From contig CBDAQR010000008.1 in assembly GCA_965199055.1 (NCBI GenBank), forward strand, positions 1-64,000: a stretch of DNA of 64,000 nt, written 5' to 3'. The DNA comes from CBDAQR01 sp965199055 (GTDB lineage: Bacteria; Pseudomonadota; Gammaproteobacteria; Pseudomonadales; Halieaceae). Below, piece by piece: positions 54,853-64,000 of the stretch (its first letter is position 1; the number at the start of each line of letters is the position of its first letter). The position numbers and the translations under genes are program-made. Under the pieces are notes generated by a model. That model saw only the letters and a program-made list of their open reading frames with translations, was not told the DNA's origin and ran no database searches.

Positions 54853-55570
54853 GGGGCTGTACCAGATAACTATCCCATGTGACGCTTAACCCATTGCTTC
54901 AATTGCCGTAATTGGAACGATGGGTCACTGTGGTTAAATCGCCACTCACATTCCTTCAAAAATAGCCCAAAATGTTCCCTCGGTACACCATTGAACTTGC
55001 GTCAGTGTCGCTTGGTCTGATTCCAAAAGTTCTCAATACCATTGATGTGGTTATGCCTGTCCGCAAACAACTTCGAATGGTTGATGCGATAATGTTTGAA
55101 CTCACTGACATCCAGCACGTTATAGCCACGCCAGCAATCACTGTAGACAATGCTGTCAGGGATTACCTTGCGTTCAATGATAGGATATAAAGTCCGGCTG
55201 CTGGCATCAGCAATGATCTTGGTGTAGACCTTGCCACCGCGCTTCAACAGGCCAAACACCGGAACTTTGCCTGCCGCAGCACGACCACGCTGTCCTTTAC
55301 GCCTGCCACCAAAGTAACTTTCATCGACCTCTATCTCTCCATCAAAGGCAATATCTTTCTCAAGGGCCAGCTCATGCGCGATAATCTCCCGAAGGCGATG
55401 AAAGTAATAGGCCGAGGCTTTGACGTTCACGCCAACAAGACTTGCCGCTGTTCTCGCTGTGCTGCCAGAAACAAAATGCTCAACCAATCGACCTTGCTTG
55501 TATTTACTTAATCGGCTCTTCCTCATACAAACCATAATAACACCTAGTCAGCGTTATCTGGTACAGCCCC
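54853..55570 (-). mobile_element. IS1595-family element (IS1016-like), 718 bp, copy 2
   Basis: Same length and ends (GGGGCTGTACCAGATAAC) as 27036-27753. Here the flanking 8 bp differ (TAATTTTG and AAGCTTTA), so one side was rearranged. It truncates an IS630-type transposase. Confidence 0.93.
55002..55535 (-). CDS. IS1016-like transposase (copy 2), same in-frame TGA
   Basis: Differs from the copy at 27071 by one residue (VNVKASAYY instead of VNVKTSAYY) and has the same TGA after NQTKRH followed by the same open C-terminal codons to about 54871. Confidence 0.88.
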   Translation of the reverse strand: MVCMRKSRLSKYKQGRLVEHFVSGSTARTAASLVGVNVKASAYYFHRLREIIAHELALEKDIAFDGEIEVDESYFGGRRKGQRGRAAAGKVPVFGLLKRGGKVYTKIIADASSRTLYPIIERKVIPDSIVYSDCWRGYNVLDVSEFKHYRINHSKLFADRHNHINGIENFWNQTKRH

Positions 55571-56424
55571 AAGCTTTATACAATGACGCCCCGGTATGGG
55601 TGCTGAGATTGTCCATCACCAAGGCAATCCGCTCAGCCTCAGGGTAGTTTTCCTCCACCAGTCGGCGCACGCCATCCGCCCATTGCTCTACCCGATGATT
55701 GTCCGCAATCTCCACTCGGCGTCGATTCTCAAACGGCGCATAAAACAATAGCAAGTGTGCCACTCCATTGCGTTCGTACTCCACGTCGTAGCGAGCCACC
55801 TGTCCCGGTTGCGCTGGAATCGGCTCGCGCACTTCTTTGGCGCACTGTTTGGTCGTCTCGTCCATGCAAACCACCGGATTAGCCGGATCAACCCGACGGC
55901 GATAAACATCAAGCACCGACTCCATCTGACACACGAACGCGGCGTTGTCTTTGAGTGGAATGCACCACATCTCCTTCTGCCAGGGTTTGATGGTGTTTTT
56001 TTAAAACCTGACGGACACATTCCAGAGAAATGCTCGGCACAATATCCAGTTCAACCAGACGTTGGGACAGCAACCGTAACGTCCAGCGTGCACATCCTTC
56101 AGGTGCAGGACCACAGGCTAAGACAATCAACTGAGCTTCACCTTCACCATCCAGGTGTCTGGAACGATCTCGGCTGCGCTTTTTGCGTTCCGGTGCCGCA
56201 TCCAGTCCTTGCGTCACACAGCGTTCACGTATCTGCTCCACAGTGCGCGTCGTATAGTCGGTGCGCTCTGCCGTGACCGCATCGGCCAGGTGGGGGGCGT
56301 ATTCACCTTCATCTACACAAGTAACACCTGCGCGGGACGCCGCCGGTAGGCGGCCTGCCGACCCCGGTTGAGCAGCCCTTCCAACTGGTTGCGTTCTGCT
56401 TGCGTGAGCCGCACACGCGGCATT
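55571..56424 (-). pseudogene. IS630-family transposase, frameshifted and truncated
   Basis: MPRVRLTQAERNQLEGLLNR starts at 56424, then a shift at about 56325, DEGEYAPHLADAVTAERTD, LVELDIVPSISLECVRQVLK, a +1 shift at A7 (about 56002), KPWQKEMWCIPLKDNAAFVC, VCMDETTKQCAKEVREPIPA and ALVMDNLSTHTGASLYKA, where the IS1016-like element cuts it. Normal IS630 enzymes continue for about 80 more residues including the last catalytic Glu. Confidence 0.85.
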
Positions 56425-56501
56425 TTTATGCCCTCCTGGGCGATGGTTGTTGGAAATCCAGGTGCCGGGTAAATGCCCCGCCGAAGGCGGGGCTGGTTGG
56501 G

Positions 56502-58430
56502 TTACCGGAAGCCCTTCGGCAGCCACGCCTTGCACGCGGCCTGTTGGTCACCGTTCAGCGCACAGCCCTTGCCGTTGATCAGGTCTTCCACCCGATCGGC
56601 CAACTCGCCTTTCTTGAGCTTGCCGTTGGCCTGTGCCCACTCGTCGCCAGCGAGCGCGGTGCCAATCTCGATCAACTCCGGCTTGGTAATACGGGCAAAG
56701 AAATTCTCCGCCGTGGGCCGCCAGTGTTTGGCCCAGTTGATACCGCAGCGCTCAAGGCCTGCCTCAACAATTGCGTTGCTGCCATCGGACAACTGGCCTT
56801 TCAGGCTTTGCGCCACGCAGAAGGCTGTAATGCCGTCCTTCTGCTTGGGCGTCAGCGCACAATACGCCTCGAACCGCTTGGCATCGGACTTTTTGCCTAG
56901 CCACGCGAGGTTGAGTTTCTTGCGCCCGACCTCGATGGCCGCTTCCAGCGCAGAGCCTGCAATATCCTCACGGCTGCTGTGGACGGATGTGGTTGTCAGG
57001 GCGATATCCACGGGCTTGCTGCTCCAGCGATCTTTCAGCACCTGCACTGCCAGCGTGTACCCCAGCAAATCCCTGACCACGGCAGGATGCCTGGCCAGCT
57101 CGGCCTTGGCTACGGCGAGGCGGTAAGCGGTCAGGTCCTGTTGCAGGGCCTGGGAGTACCCTTTCTCGGTGCTCTCGTTAGCCCCCGCTATCTGGCCAAA
57201 AGCCGCGGAGCCCGCGCCACCACTGCCCTCCTCGCCCGTATCACCCGCGAGCAGGGCTTTCAGGGCCGGAAGGTCCGCCTTGCGTACCAAACCCTCGCTG
57301 ACAGACAGCGTTCCGTTGTAACCCACACTGAGCACAACACCGGCCAACGTCTGCTGCGCGGGGTCAAAAGCATACAGGGCGTCCATTTTCTCGGCCAGCG
57401 CTTCCTGCTTGGTCTCGATATCCTCTAGGTGGGCGTACATGTCCTCCGTCCAGTCGTCCTCGGAAATATCGTTCAAGGCCTCTTCCAGCTCCGCCAGTAG
57501 CGCATCTTCCTTCAACATCGCCTCCGGCCATTCGGTGGGCTCGGCGAAAATACGCCCCATGCCATCTGTGGGGTCGTGGCTGTCGATCAGGGCCGCCTCG
57601 ACCCAACCCCAACCCGCGTTGCGGATTTTTTCGGCCTCGGCCTCCAACTTGTCTTGCGGGAGTCGCTGGACCAGCGCCACGTCTTCCAGATAGCAGTCGG
57701 TGTCCTCGGAAAAGAGGTCTTCGGTCAGCGGCCCACCGGCGGCCTTGTAGGCAGCCAGCGTGATGAATTTCACCAAGCGATGGTCACTGGGCAGACTGTC
57801 TCGCGTGATGGCGCACCGGATAGTGTGAGCACCATAGTGCCCGCCCTTGACCTCCTTTCAGATCGCCCGCTGGCGGGTGTGGTCACTTTCGAAGGTAAAC
57901 GCCATGACGCAGTCCAGATCAAGCTCACCCTTGCGGTACGCGGTGAGGATTTGAGGCGCAACCCCGGCCAGCTTGAGGCGCTTGGCGACCACCGCCTGCG
58001 TGGTGCCAAAATGCGCCGCCACGTCCTTAACGGTCATGCCCTGATCGATCAAGGATTGGAATGCCGCGAACTCATCGGCCGGGTGCATGGCCTCCCGCAA
58101 AATGTTCTCAGCCAGCGCGATTTCTTCCGCGGTTGCGCCCTGCCCGTCAATCACGGCGCAGGGCACCGGGTGGTTCTTGGGGAGTTCGCCGCTCTTGACC
58201 AGCAGGCACAGCGCCTGTCGGCGGCGTTCCCCTGCCTCAACGGCAAAGGTGCCCTTCTTCTCCTCCGGCGTCACGACCCGGTTCTGCACCGGGCCGTTGG
58301 TGGCCTTGAGGTTCGCCGCCAGTGCCTTGATCGAGGCGGCGGACGATGCCGTCTTGCGCACATTGTGCTCGCTCACCACGAGGTGCTGGATTTCAATGTA
58401 TGGTATCGCTGTGGTATCTTGAATTTGCAT
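56502..58430 (-). pseudogene. parB: ParB/RepB-type partition protein with an internal stop
   Basis: ATG 58430: IEIQHLVVSEHNVRKT is the usual start, then TFAVEAGERRRQALCLLVKS (GERRxxA), CAVIDGQGATAEEIALAENI (AEEIALAEN) and VAAHFGTTQAVVAKRLKLAG, the ParB HTH. A TGA at 57858-57860 interrupts the frame where relatives carry Trp; beyond it the same frame runs on for 451 codons, rich in acidic residues, to 56502. The joined protein would have 642 residues, the length of ParB proteins on integrative elements and plasmids. It indicates plasmid or ICE ancestry. Upstream (58440-58760) I see no parA. Confidence 0.85.
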
Positions 58431-58761
58431 AAGCAAATTTCCTATTCAGTTTGTTTGTGTGGAAGGGCTGCCAGTGCTCCGCAGCCCTCTTCCCTGCCTA
58501 TCGCTCGGGTAATCAACCCGCATCAATCTTCGTCCCTTCGCCAACCGGTGGACAAGCCGATGGACAACCGTTGGTTGCCCACAGCTTGCCTCCCCTTTTT
58601 CACCCTGACGCACACAGAGGCCCTCAGAGGACGAGGAATCAACAGAGGTACCTTGTCAAAAAAGTAATTATTTTCTCTTAGGAGCCGATCTATGGCTTCC
58701 TAGAGCCATCTCCTGTCTGCTGCAAGCGCAACCCGGGCAAGAAGGAATAATGCGAACAGCC

Positions 58762-59139
58762 TTATCCCGGCCCAGGCAAAAACTTGATCAGGGTGACGGT
58801 CAGCCCAACAATCGAAATCACCATGACAATCTGCTGCTTGTAAAGATGGCTCAAACGTTCCGCAATCTCGGTGTGTAAGTCTGCCAGACCCGTATCGATC
58901 TTGGCGTGAACCTCCGCAAGCCCGGTATCGATCTTGGCATGAACCTCGGCAATGTCCTGCTTCAGTTCAGACTTGACCTCAGTGATTCTGGCGTCGAGTT
59001 TTGCTTCGGTTTTCTCAAGGTCTGATCGCCTCACCAGCCGATCTTCAGCCGACTCTACCAGCCGGAAGACCGCACGGGCCTGCGCTTCAGGCATGCCCGC
59101 TTCTCTGGCCTCGTCGAAAAACCCACTGCGCTTTTGCAT
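58762..59139 (-). CDS. Coiled-coil protein with C-terminal membrane span (diverged family member)
   Basis: 125 residues. Head MQKRSGFFDEAREAGMPEAQ ARAVFRLVE corresponds to the A-G-x-P-E-x-QA head of the larger family, followed by hendecad units (AEVHAKIDTGL, twice) and a membrane span (VMVISIVGLTVTLIKFLPG). Unlike the other copies it has a good ribosome site (AAAGGAGACAGCT) and no -10 box against the ATG, so it is expressed in the ordinary way. Confidence 0.78.
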   Translation of the reverse strand: MQKRSGFFDEAREAGMPEAQARAVFRLVESAEDRLVRRSDLEKTEAKLDARITEVKSELKQDIAEVHAKIDTGLAEVHAKIDTGLADLHTEIAERLSHLYKQQIVMVISIVGLTVTLIKFLPGPG

Positions 59140-59208
59140 TAGCTGTCTCCTTTCTCGGCCTTGAGAGGGTTTTTGACCTTGTAGCGCACATCAGGATACC
59201 ACGGTTCT

Positions 59209-59634
59209 TTGCTCAGGAAGGGGATTCCCTTTCAGGTGCCGTCCGATCGCTCGGTGGCAGTTTCCTGCTTCATCAAACGATTGGTAATCTAAAAGCTGAA
59301 ATATGCGGCGGTAGATTCGCACTTTTTGCATGGGTGACAAGTTCTTGCGTCCGAGTTTCATGCCGGGGAAGAACTCACCTGCAATGAACTGCAGGTCATC
59401 GCGCACATCGCCATAGCGGATGTTCAGGACAACGGGCTTGACCTTGAAATAGCCCAACAACAGGGCGAAGTAGTCCTTATTGTAGCGGTCACGGATTGAG
59501 CGGAGGGCATCGAGTTCAGGCTCATTCAGGGAGAAATAGTATCGCTTTTGTTCGAAGGCGAGCTTTGGTGCGCCATATAGATCTTGAATCTCAGAATCCA
59601 AGAGGATGGCGCGGCGCTTGCTTTTCAGGCTCAT
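59209..59634 (-). pseudogene. tnpA: Tn3-family transposase, N-terminal DUF4158 fragment
   Basis: ATG 59634: LDSEIQDLYGAPKLAFEQKR, YYFSLNEPELDALRSIRDR, DYFALLLGYFKVKPVVLNIR and LQFIAGEFFPGMKLGRKNLS. This is DUF4158, the N-terminus of Tn3-family TnpA (about 1000 residues when complete). It ends at about 59215 with unrelated sequence. No resolvase nearby. Confidence 0.85.
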
Positions 59635-59802
59635 TCGGTAGTCCAAAACGCCCGATCTTAGCCTAATCGGCTGAAAATCAGCCAATTCAGGGGAAAGTCA
59701 GAAAGTAAGGTACTCCTGAACGCCTTGCCAGGCCTGAGTTTCGGGGCGAAGTGTTATTAGCGGCGGGGATGTCCCTAGTACCCCAGGTTCGCTGGAGCTC
59801 AT

Positions 59803-60114
59803 TTAACCAGCCAGCACCTTCAAACCTTTTTGATCAACCAGACTCAACAGTTTCAGTGAAGGGCCATTCGGCTTCTTCGCGCCGCGTTCCCATTTTTGTA
59901 CGGTCGAGACGCTGGTATTAAGATATGCAGCAAAGACACCCTGGCTCGCCTTGGTGCGCCGCCGGATACGTTTGATCTGTACAGCTGTGTATTCCTTTAC
60001 GGGCGGCAAGAACAGGGCATCAAACTCCTTCAGGGTAATTTCGTCCATGACGCCCGCATCATGCAGATCCTGGGCACTCTCATGCACCACATCAAGAATT
60101 GATTTATTCATCAC
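59803..60114 (-). CDS. XRE-type antitoxin (NadS/HigA-like)
   Basis: 103 residues: MNKSILDVVHESAQDLHDAG, MDEITLKEFDALFLPPVKEY and a helix-turn-helix RTKASQGVFAAYLNTSVSTV with WERGAKKPNGPSLKLL. The start overlaps the toxin gene by 11 bp. It should neutralise that toxin and repress the operon. Confidence 0.9.
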   Translation of the reverse strand: MMNKSILDVVHESAQDLHDAGVMDEITLKEFDALFLPPVKEYTAVQIKRIRRRTKASQGVFAAYLNTSVSTVQKWERGAKKPNGPSLKLLSLVDQKGLKVLAG

Positions 60115-60478
60115 CTTTCACCTCAATCAGTGCGCCATTTGTAACGGCTTTTTCCAATTGTCGACCTGCGTAACCTAGCAGCTCCTTCGCTAGCTTTTTC
60201 AGGCCATCCAGCTCGTCTGGCTTGATATCGGCCCGGGCGTTCTTCGCAAAGCCATAAACAAAAAAGACCTTCTCGCCTGCCTGATAGGCGATCAATGTCC
60301 GCGCTCCGGCACTCTTGCCTCGACCGCCCGTCGGCACACGCTTCTTAATTACGCGCCCGCCAAGATCGGCATCCACCAAACCACGCTCCATCTCTTCCAC
60401 GGCGGTTACTAATGCGGCATCACCGATATTTTCCTTGGCCGCCCACTTATTGAAGGCCTTGTTTTTGAATATCCGCAT
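60104..60478 (-). CDS. RelE/HigB-like toxin (PF06296 type)
   Basis: 124 residues: MRIFKNKAFNKWAAKENIGD, KRVPTGGRGKSAGARTLIAY, EKVFFVYGFAKNARADIKPD. The pattern G-GKSGG-R-l-ia and fvyGFaKn is the RelE-related family paired with NadS-like antitoxins. First gene of the pair, intact. Confidence 0.9.
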   Translation of the reverse strand: MRIFKNKAFNKWAAKENIGDAALVTAVEEMERGLVDADLGGRVIKKRVPTGGRGKSAGARTLIAYQAGEKVFFVYGFAKNARADIKPDELDGLKKLAKELLGYAGRQLEKAVTNGALIEVKGDE

Positions 60479-60787
60479 AGCGCATCCCGTTCGCCGCCGC
60501 CTAATATAGCACCTAGTACCACATCTAGCCAGTACAACTCCCTTGTGTACAGTTCGGGGCGTAACAAGCGAATGCTCGCACGCTCTTTACTTCGCTCCCC
60601 GTGTATTTGGCGCAGGCTGCTCTTTAGTGCTTTAACTCTGCCCCGGCCACGGGAACAAGGTTCACTACCCCTTCCATAGACAGCGCGTACTGTCGACTCG
60701 CTGTTTTCAGCGAAATGGCCATAGCCAGACTCACGAGATAGCTGCGATGGAAAGTAAAAGAATGCCTTGTTCTTCCATGCTCTTCCA
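60479..60787. other. No gene recognised
   Basis: Neither strand shows a gene; the sequence includes the decayed left part of the IS1595-type relic that follows. Confidence 0.4.
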
Positions 60788-61346
60788 TCAATGGCGCTTG
60801 GCCTGGTTCCAGAAATTCTCGATTCCATTAATGTGATTATGCTGCTCAACACAGTGCTCACTATGCTTAATTCGGTAGTGCCTGAACCCAGACAGATCCA
60901 GGGCGTTATAGCCCCTAAAACCATCGGTGTACACGATGCTATCAGGCTTCACTGTCTCCCGAATGATCGGCAGCAATGTTGTCGCCTCGGCATTGGGTAT
61001 CATCACCGCGTAAACCTTGCCACGACGCTTTAAAAGGCCAACTACAGGGACCTTACCTGCTGCGCCTCGACCTCATTTGCCTGTTCTTTTTCCGCCGAAA
61101 TAACGCTCTTCAATTTCAACTTCACCCTCAAAGAAACCGACCTCATCACGGTGTTCATACATCAGCTGTCCAAGGCGAAGAAAATACTGGCTCGCTGTCG
61201 TCTTGTTCACACCAACTAAAGAGGCAGCTGTACGGGTGTCGATCCGGCTACGAGTAGCTTGATTAATCGTTTTTGTTTGCGCCAAACTAAACGGCTTTTC
61301 CTCATCAAACCATCCTGGATAAATTCACTTACCTAGGACAGCCCCT
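60788..61346 (-). pseudogene. IS1595-family (IS1016-like) relic, third type
   Basis: Right end GGGGCTGTCCTAGGTAAGTG at 61346. The transposase frame reads DTRTAASLVGVNKTTASQYF, EGEVEIEERYFGGKRTGK, a TGA at about 61073 where relatives have Arg, GRGAAGKVPVVGLLKRRGK, DSIVYTDGFRGYNALDLSGF and HINGIENFWNQAKRH, again followed by TGA. The left end is lost. The palindrome at 9228 has the same terminal sequence. Confidence 0.8.
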
Positions 61347-61604
61347 AATCGTATTATGGTATGCTTTATCCGCTGATATCACAATATAATCCTTATATAT
61401 CTGTGCGTTATCCGCATGATCACAGATTGCTCAAACCATTTCTCAAGCCAAGGCCTTTCGCCCCAGCGGCTATGATGCCGCTTATTTTCTGGAAGCCAAC
61501 TACGCTCGGTGTAAACCGCTATAACCCGTTTAAACAACATTTTGACGGCTTCCCGTTACCCTCTAACTCATCTTACTAGAGCAAATCTCAGACGATTTCT
61601 ATAG
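61347..61604. other. No gene recognised
   Basis: AT-rich stretch between the IS1595 relic and the PIN operator; no convincing reading frame on either strand. Confidence 0.4.
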
Positions 61605-61624
61605 TGATAGCATATGTGCTATCA
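61605..61624. promoter_or_regulatory. Palindromic operator of the PIN/RHH operon
   Basis: TGATAGCA TATG TGCTATCA, a perfect 20-bp palindrome ending 8 bp before ATG 61633; likely bound by the ribbon-helix-helix antitoxin. Confidence 0.75.
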
Positions 61625-61632
61625 TTAAGTGC

Positions 61633-62058
61633 ATGGTCCAAGATGTCGTTATTGATACCAGCGTGCTCGTTAGCGCACTCATAGGTAAACGAGGAGCAAG
61701 TCGAGAGGTGCTTCGCAAATGCCTTTCCGGCGAGTACCGCCCCCTGATCAGTACAGCACTGTTTCATGAATATGAGGCGGTTACCTCCCGGCAGAACATA
61801 CGGCGCGCCTCGCCTTTGACTGAACGTGAAGTTCGCAACTTGATAGAGGCCCTTTACAGCGTTTGTCGATGGGTACCTATTTACTATCTGTGGCGACCCA
61901 ACTTGCGGGATCAAAACGATAATTTTTTGGTAGAGCTTGCGCTCGCGGGTAACGCGCTGGCAATTGTCACGAACAATGTGAAAGATTTCAGGCAGGCGGA
62001 GCTCACATTTGACCAACTGCGAATAGTGAGTCCATCGGAGTTACTAAGAGGTAAATGA
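61633..62058 (+). CDS. PIN-domain toxin
   Basis: 141 residues: VVIDTSVLVSALIGKRGASR (first Asp), STALFHEYEAVTSR (Glu), LRDQNDNFLVELALAGNALA (D-x-D-N) and IVTNNVKDFRQAELTFDQLR. This is the COG1569-type PIN ribonuclease, with the four acidic metal ligands in place. Toxin-first order with ATGA overlap to the antitoxin. Intact. Confidence 0.92.
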   Translation: MVQDVVIDTSVLVSALIGKRGASREVLRKCLSGEYRPLISTALFHEYEAVTSRQNIRRASPLTEREVRNLIEALYSVCRWVPIYYLWRPNLRDQNDNFLVELALAGNALAIVTNNVKDFRQAELTFDQLRIVSPSELLRGK

Positions 62059-62282
62059 CCATGGGTACTTTAACTGTACGGTTGCCAGACGATAAACACG
62101 AGCGCTTGAAAGCGCTGGCCGCCAGAAAAAAGATTAGCATCAACAAATTGATGGAAGAACTGTCTACACAGGCGCTGGCACAATTTGATTCCGAGGTATG
62201 GCTTCGAGCGCTCACATCATCGGGCAACATAAAGAAGGGGCTGGCTGCCCTGGACAAACTCGACGCCCACTTTAGCGATTAA
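62055..62282 (+). CDS. Ribbon-helix-helix antitoxin
   Basis: 75 residues: GTLTVRLPDDKHERLKALAA and KISINKLMEELSTQALAQFD are an Arc/MetJ-type ribbon-helix-helix; the C-terminal tail (KKGLAALDKLDAHFSD) would bind the PIN protein. It overlaps the toxin stop by 4 bp. Confidence 0.9.
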   Translation: MTMGTLTVRLPDDKHERLKALAARKKISINKLMEELSTQALAQFDSEVWLRALTSSGNIKKGLAALDKLDAHFSD

Positions 62283-62349
62283 CATGGCGGGCATGCCTAC
62301 GGCATAAGTATGATCCGGTGCGCCGGAAATGGTACACTAGTCCAGTGAT

Positions 62350-63364
62350 TTACGCAATTTGAGGGTAAAGTTGTAATAGTTTGGTTCTGGCGTCCTCTGT
62401 TGTGAACTGCCACTTGATCTTTGCTTCTTCGTTGTTTCGGGTCGTTGTCCATGCGCTGACCTCGGCCTCCAAAGATGGTTGGTCAGGGATGCGCCGATTG
62501 AGGCACTGCCGGGCCATGACGCTGAGTTCACATTCGGCGATGTTCAGCCACGATCCATGTTTTGGTGTGTCATGCCACTCAAAGCGCTCGGCGATACGAC
62601 GGGCCTCAACAGGCGGGAAGGCCTCGTACAACGAGGCCGGTTTGTGGGTGTTGAGATTGTCTTGCACCAGCGTGATCTTTTCGGCGTCCGGGAAGGAGTT
62701 ATCGGCCAGGTCGCGAAGGACATGGGCGTAATCAAGGGCAGTACGCCGTTCACGAACAGCGACGTGACGCCAACCAGCAAGCGGCGCGAACAGCATAAAC
62801 AAGCTGGCCACGCCATTGCGTTCGTATTCATAGTCAGACCGAGCGGGTTGTCCTGGCTGCATCGAGATCGGTGCGCGCGTTTCCTTGGTCAGTTGCCTGG
62901 AGGTCTCGTCGAGACAGACCAGAGGACGGCTTGGGTCCTGCGGGCGGGCGTAGACCTCCAGCACGTCCTCCTTCGCTGCGACAAAACCGGCATTGGCCTT
63001 GGGCGGGATCACCCAGTAGCGGCTGCGAACAGGCGAGAGCAATTAATCTTGCCTCTGCTGCCCCGTCAAATATGCACGAAGGTGGGACAGCGCTTTTCTT
63101 GCGCGACAAAGCCGCCTCCAGGCCTTCCTCTACAAGCTGTCGGCGGGTGCGCAAAACGGTCGAAGGGCTGGTCTCCAGAGCCTCAGCGATTCGCGCGTCA
63201 GACCAGCCGGGGCCATCCGCAGACAAATCAGCTTTCAACAGTATCCGCGCTTTCAATAGTCGATACGCAGCACCAATACCCTTGCGGATCATTGCCTCCA
63301 AATCGATCCGCTCCGTGCTTGACAGACGAACCACAAATTTTGCCGCAGGACCACGTTTACCCAT
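62350..63364 (-). pseudogene. IS630-family transposase with internal deletion
   Basis: ATG 63364: MGKRGPAAKFVVRLSSTERI, helix-turn-helix WSDARIAEALETSPSTVLRT, IFDGAAEARLIALACS. At about 63040 some 60 codons are missing and the frame changes to RYWVIPPKANAGFVAAKEDV, VCLDETSRQLTKETRAPISM, LVQDNLNTHKPASLYEAFPP and HGSWLNIAECELSVMARQCL to TAA-type stop at 62350. The three acidic residues remain but the protein is broken. Confidence 0.85.
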
Positions 63365-63423
63365 TTCAAATACCTCCCAGATTTTGCCCGGTAGAGATTC
63401 AGAAAAAACAAACGTTGTCAAAT

Positions 63424-64000
63424 TGTAAATACCCCAAACAGCTAACCACCCATTCATAGAAAAATTAAGCCACTTCTCGGTATTGAACGGGTGTCATATC
63501 GTTCAATCCATCATGGGGTCGTTCATGGTTATACAACACGATCCAGTCATCCGTGATCTCTCGAACTTCCTGCAATGTCTCGAACAGATATAAGTCCAAT
63601 ACTTCCTCTCGATACGTGCGATTAAAACGTTCGATAAATCCATTTTGGTAAGGCTTGCCGGGCTTGATGAAATCGATCTGAATTCCATGCGCTTGCGCCC
63701 ATTCAGCCAACGCCCCTGATGTAAATTCAGGGCCATTATCAACCCTGATAATAGCGGGATAGCCTCGCCAGGCTGCAATACGATCTAATGTATGTATCAC
63801 TCGCTCCGTAGTAATGCCCGAATTGATATCTATCGCTAACACTTCTCGATTGAAATCATCAACCACATTGAACGTGCGAAACCGATGACCGTGACGCAAG
63901 GTATCGCTCATAAAATCCATCGACCAACAGATATTGGCTGATCTAGGAACGCGCAATGGCAACGGATTCCTATTCGGTATCCTGCGTTTTACTTTACGCC
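63424..64000 (-). mobile_element. IS407-like element, copy E (runs off the right edge)
   Basis: Right end TGTAAATACCCC at 63424, then sequence identical to copies A-D as far as the window goes. The left flank AAAT cannot be compared with the other side. Confidence 0.95.
63465..64000 (-). CDS. IS407-like OrfB (copy E, partial)
   Basis: C-terminal 178 codons or so of the same DDE transposase; its 5' end lies outside the window. Confidence 0.92.
   Translation of the reverse strand, partial: RKVKRRIPNRNPLPLRVPRSANICWSMDFMSDTLRHGHRFRTFNVVDDFNREVLAIDINSGITTERVIHTLDRIAAWRGYPAIIRVDNGPEFTSGALAEWAQAHGIQIDFIKPGKPYQNGFIERFNRTYREEVLDLYLFETLQEVREITDDWIVLYNHERPHDGLNDMTPVQYREVA

Noticed and set aside
55909..56002. 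Programmed -1 frameshift at the A7 run of the IS630-type transposase
   Set aside because: The downstream frame requires +1, not -1, and the gene has another shift and is truncated, so it is treated as decayed.
27602..57860. TGA read as tryptophan (altered genetic code), suggested by several in-frame TGAs
   Set aside because: Many intact genes here end in TGA and use TGG for Trp; the in-frame TGAs sit at Arg, Leu and Trp positions, and TAA stops occur in the NYN relic too. Ordinary gene decay explains them.
1..64000. Retron, diversity-generating retroelement or CRISPR-Cas system
   Set aside because: No reverse transcriptase YxDD motif, no template/variable repeat pair and no cas gene were found on either strand.

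Overview
The window looks like an accessory region of a gammaproteobacterial genome or large plasmid. Evidence is the DUF3094-type small protein next to a tRNA-Pro, the TolC-type protein, and the Pseudomonas/Vibrio-like families among the insertion sequences and toxin-antitoxin genes. A marine lineage such as Cellvibrionales/Spongiibacteraceae is only a guess. Mobile DNA dominates: five copies of one 1191-bp IS3-family element, several other IS3 elements, IS1595, IS1182, IS256, IS5, IS630, IS481 and Tn3 pieces, a tyrosine-integrase relic, a truncated VirD4/TraG coupling-protein gene, a relaxase-like relic and a ParB gene. Many genes are broken, and several can be reconstructed across the insertion that broke them.

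Layout. 1-9.0 kb: a partial TPR-like gene, a coiled-coil gene, transposase relics, a broken RTX/DUF4214 gene with a perfect 459-bp tandem repeat, and a glycosyltransferase. 9.2-14.2 kb: three paralogous coiled-coil genes, hypothetical genes and a TolC-type protein. 14.5-26.7 kb: a restriction-modification graveyard. A type III-like operon (small DNA-binding protein, res, mod) has its mod gene interrupted by an IS1595-family transposon, 15878-19723, flanked by a perfect 8-bp target duplication. That transposon carries its own MvaI/BcnI-type R-M pair, and an IS3 element sits inside the endonuclease gene. A NotI-like R-M relic, an antitoxin, an integrase relic and two more coiled-coil genes follow. 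26.8-34.7 kb: a nucleotidyltransferase/HEPN pair whose HEPN gene is split by an IS1595 element, a dead NYN gene, truncated DUF4143 and MmeI-like genes, truncated traG and an ORF6N gene. 34.8-36.1 kb: two coiled-coil/membrane genes behind a duplicated promoter block. 36.6-44.6 kb: a 1944-codon helicase-nuclease gene, a defence candidate, split by an IS1182 element at TTAA. 44.6-48.8 kb: IS elements around DUF3094 and tRNA-Pro. 49-51 kb: a divergent SnoaL-like/P450 pair. 51-64 kb: IS elements, HigBA, ParB with an internal stop, a coiled-coil gene, a RelE/XRE pair and a PIN/RHH pair.

Two themes stand out. First, at least four different restriction-modification systems and several toxin-antitoxin systems lie together, most inactivated by IS insertion, short duplications or homopolymer shifts, some precisely reversible in principle. 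Second, a family of small coiled-coil, single-membrane-span proteins (DUF1640-like, organised like Borrelia Bdr proteins) occurs nine times. Eight copies have a -10 box ending exactly 7 nt before the A of the ATG and no Shine-Dalgarno sequence, which predicts leaderless mRNAs. The copies share their N- and C-termini and vary in the number of 11- and 18-residue repeats.
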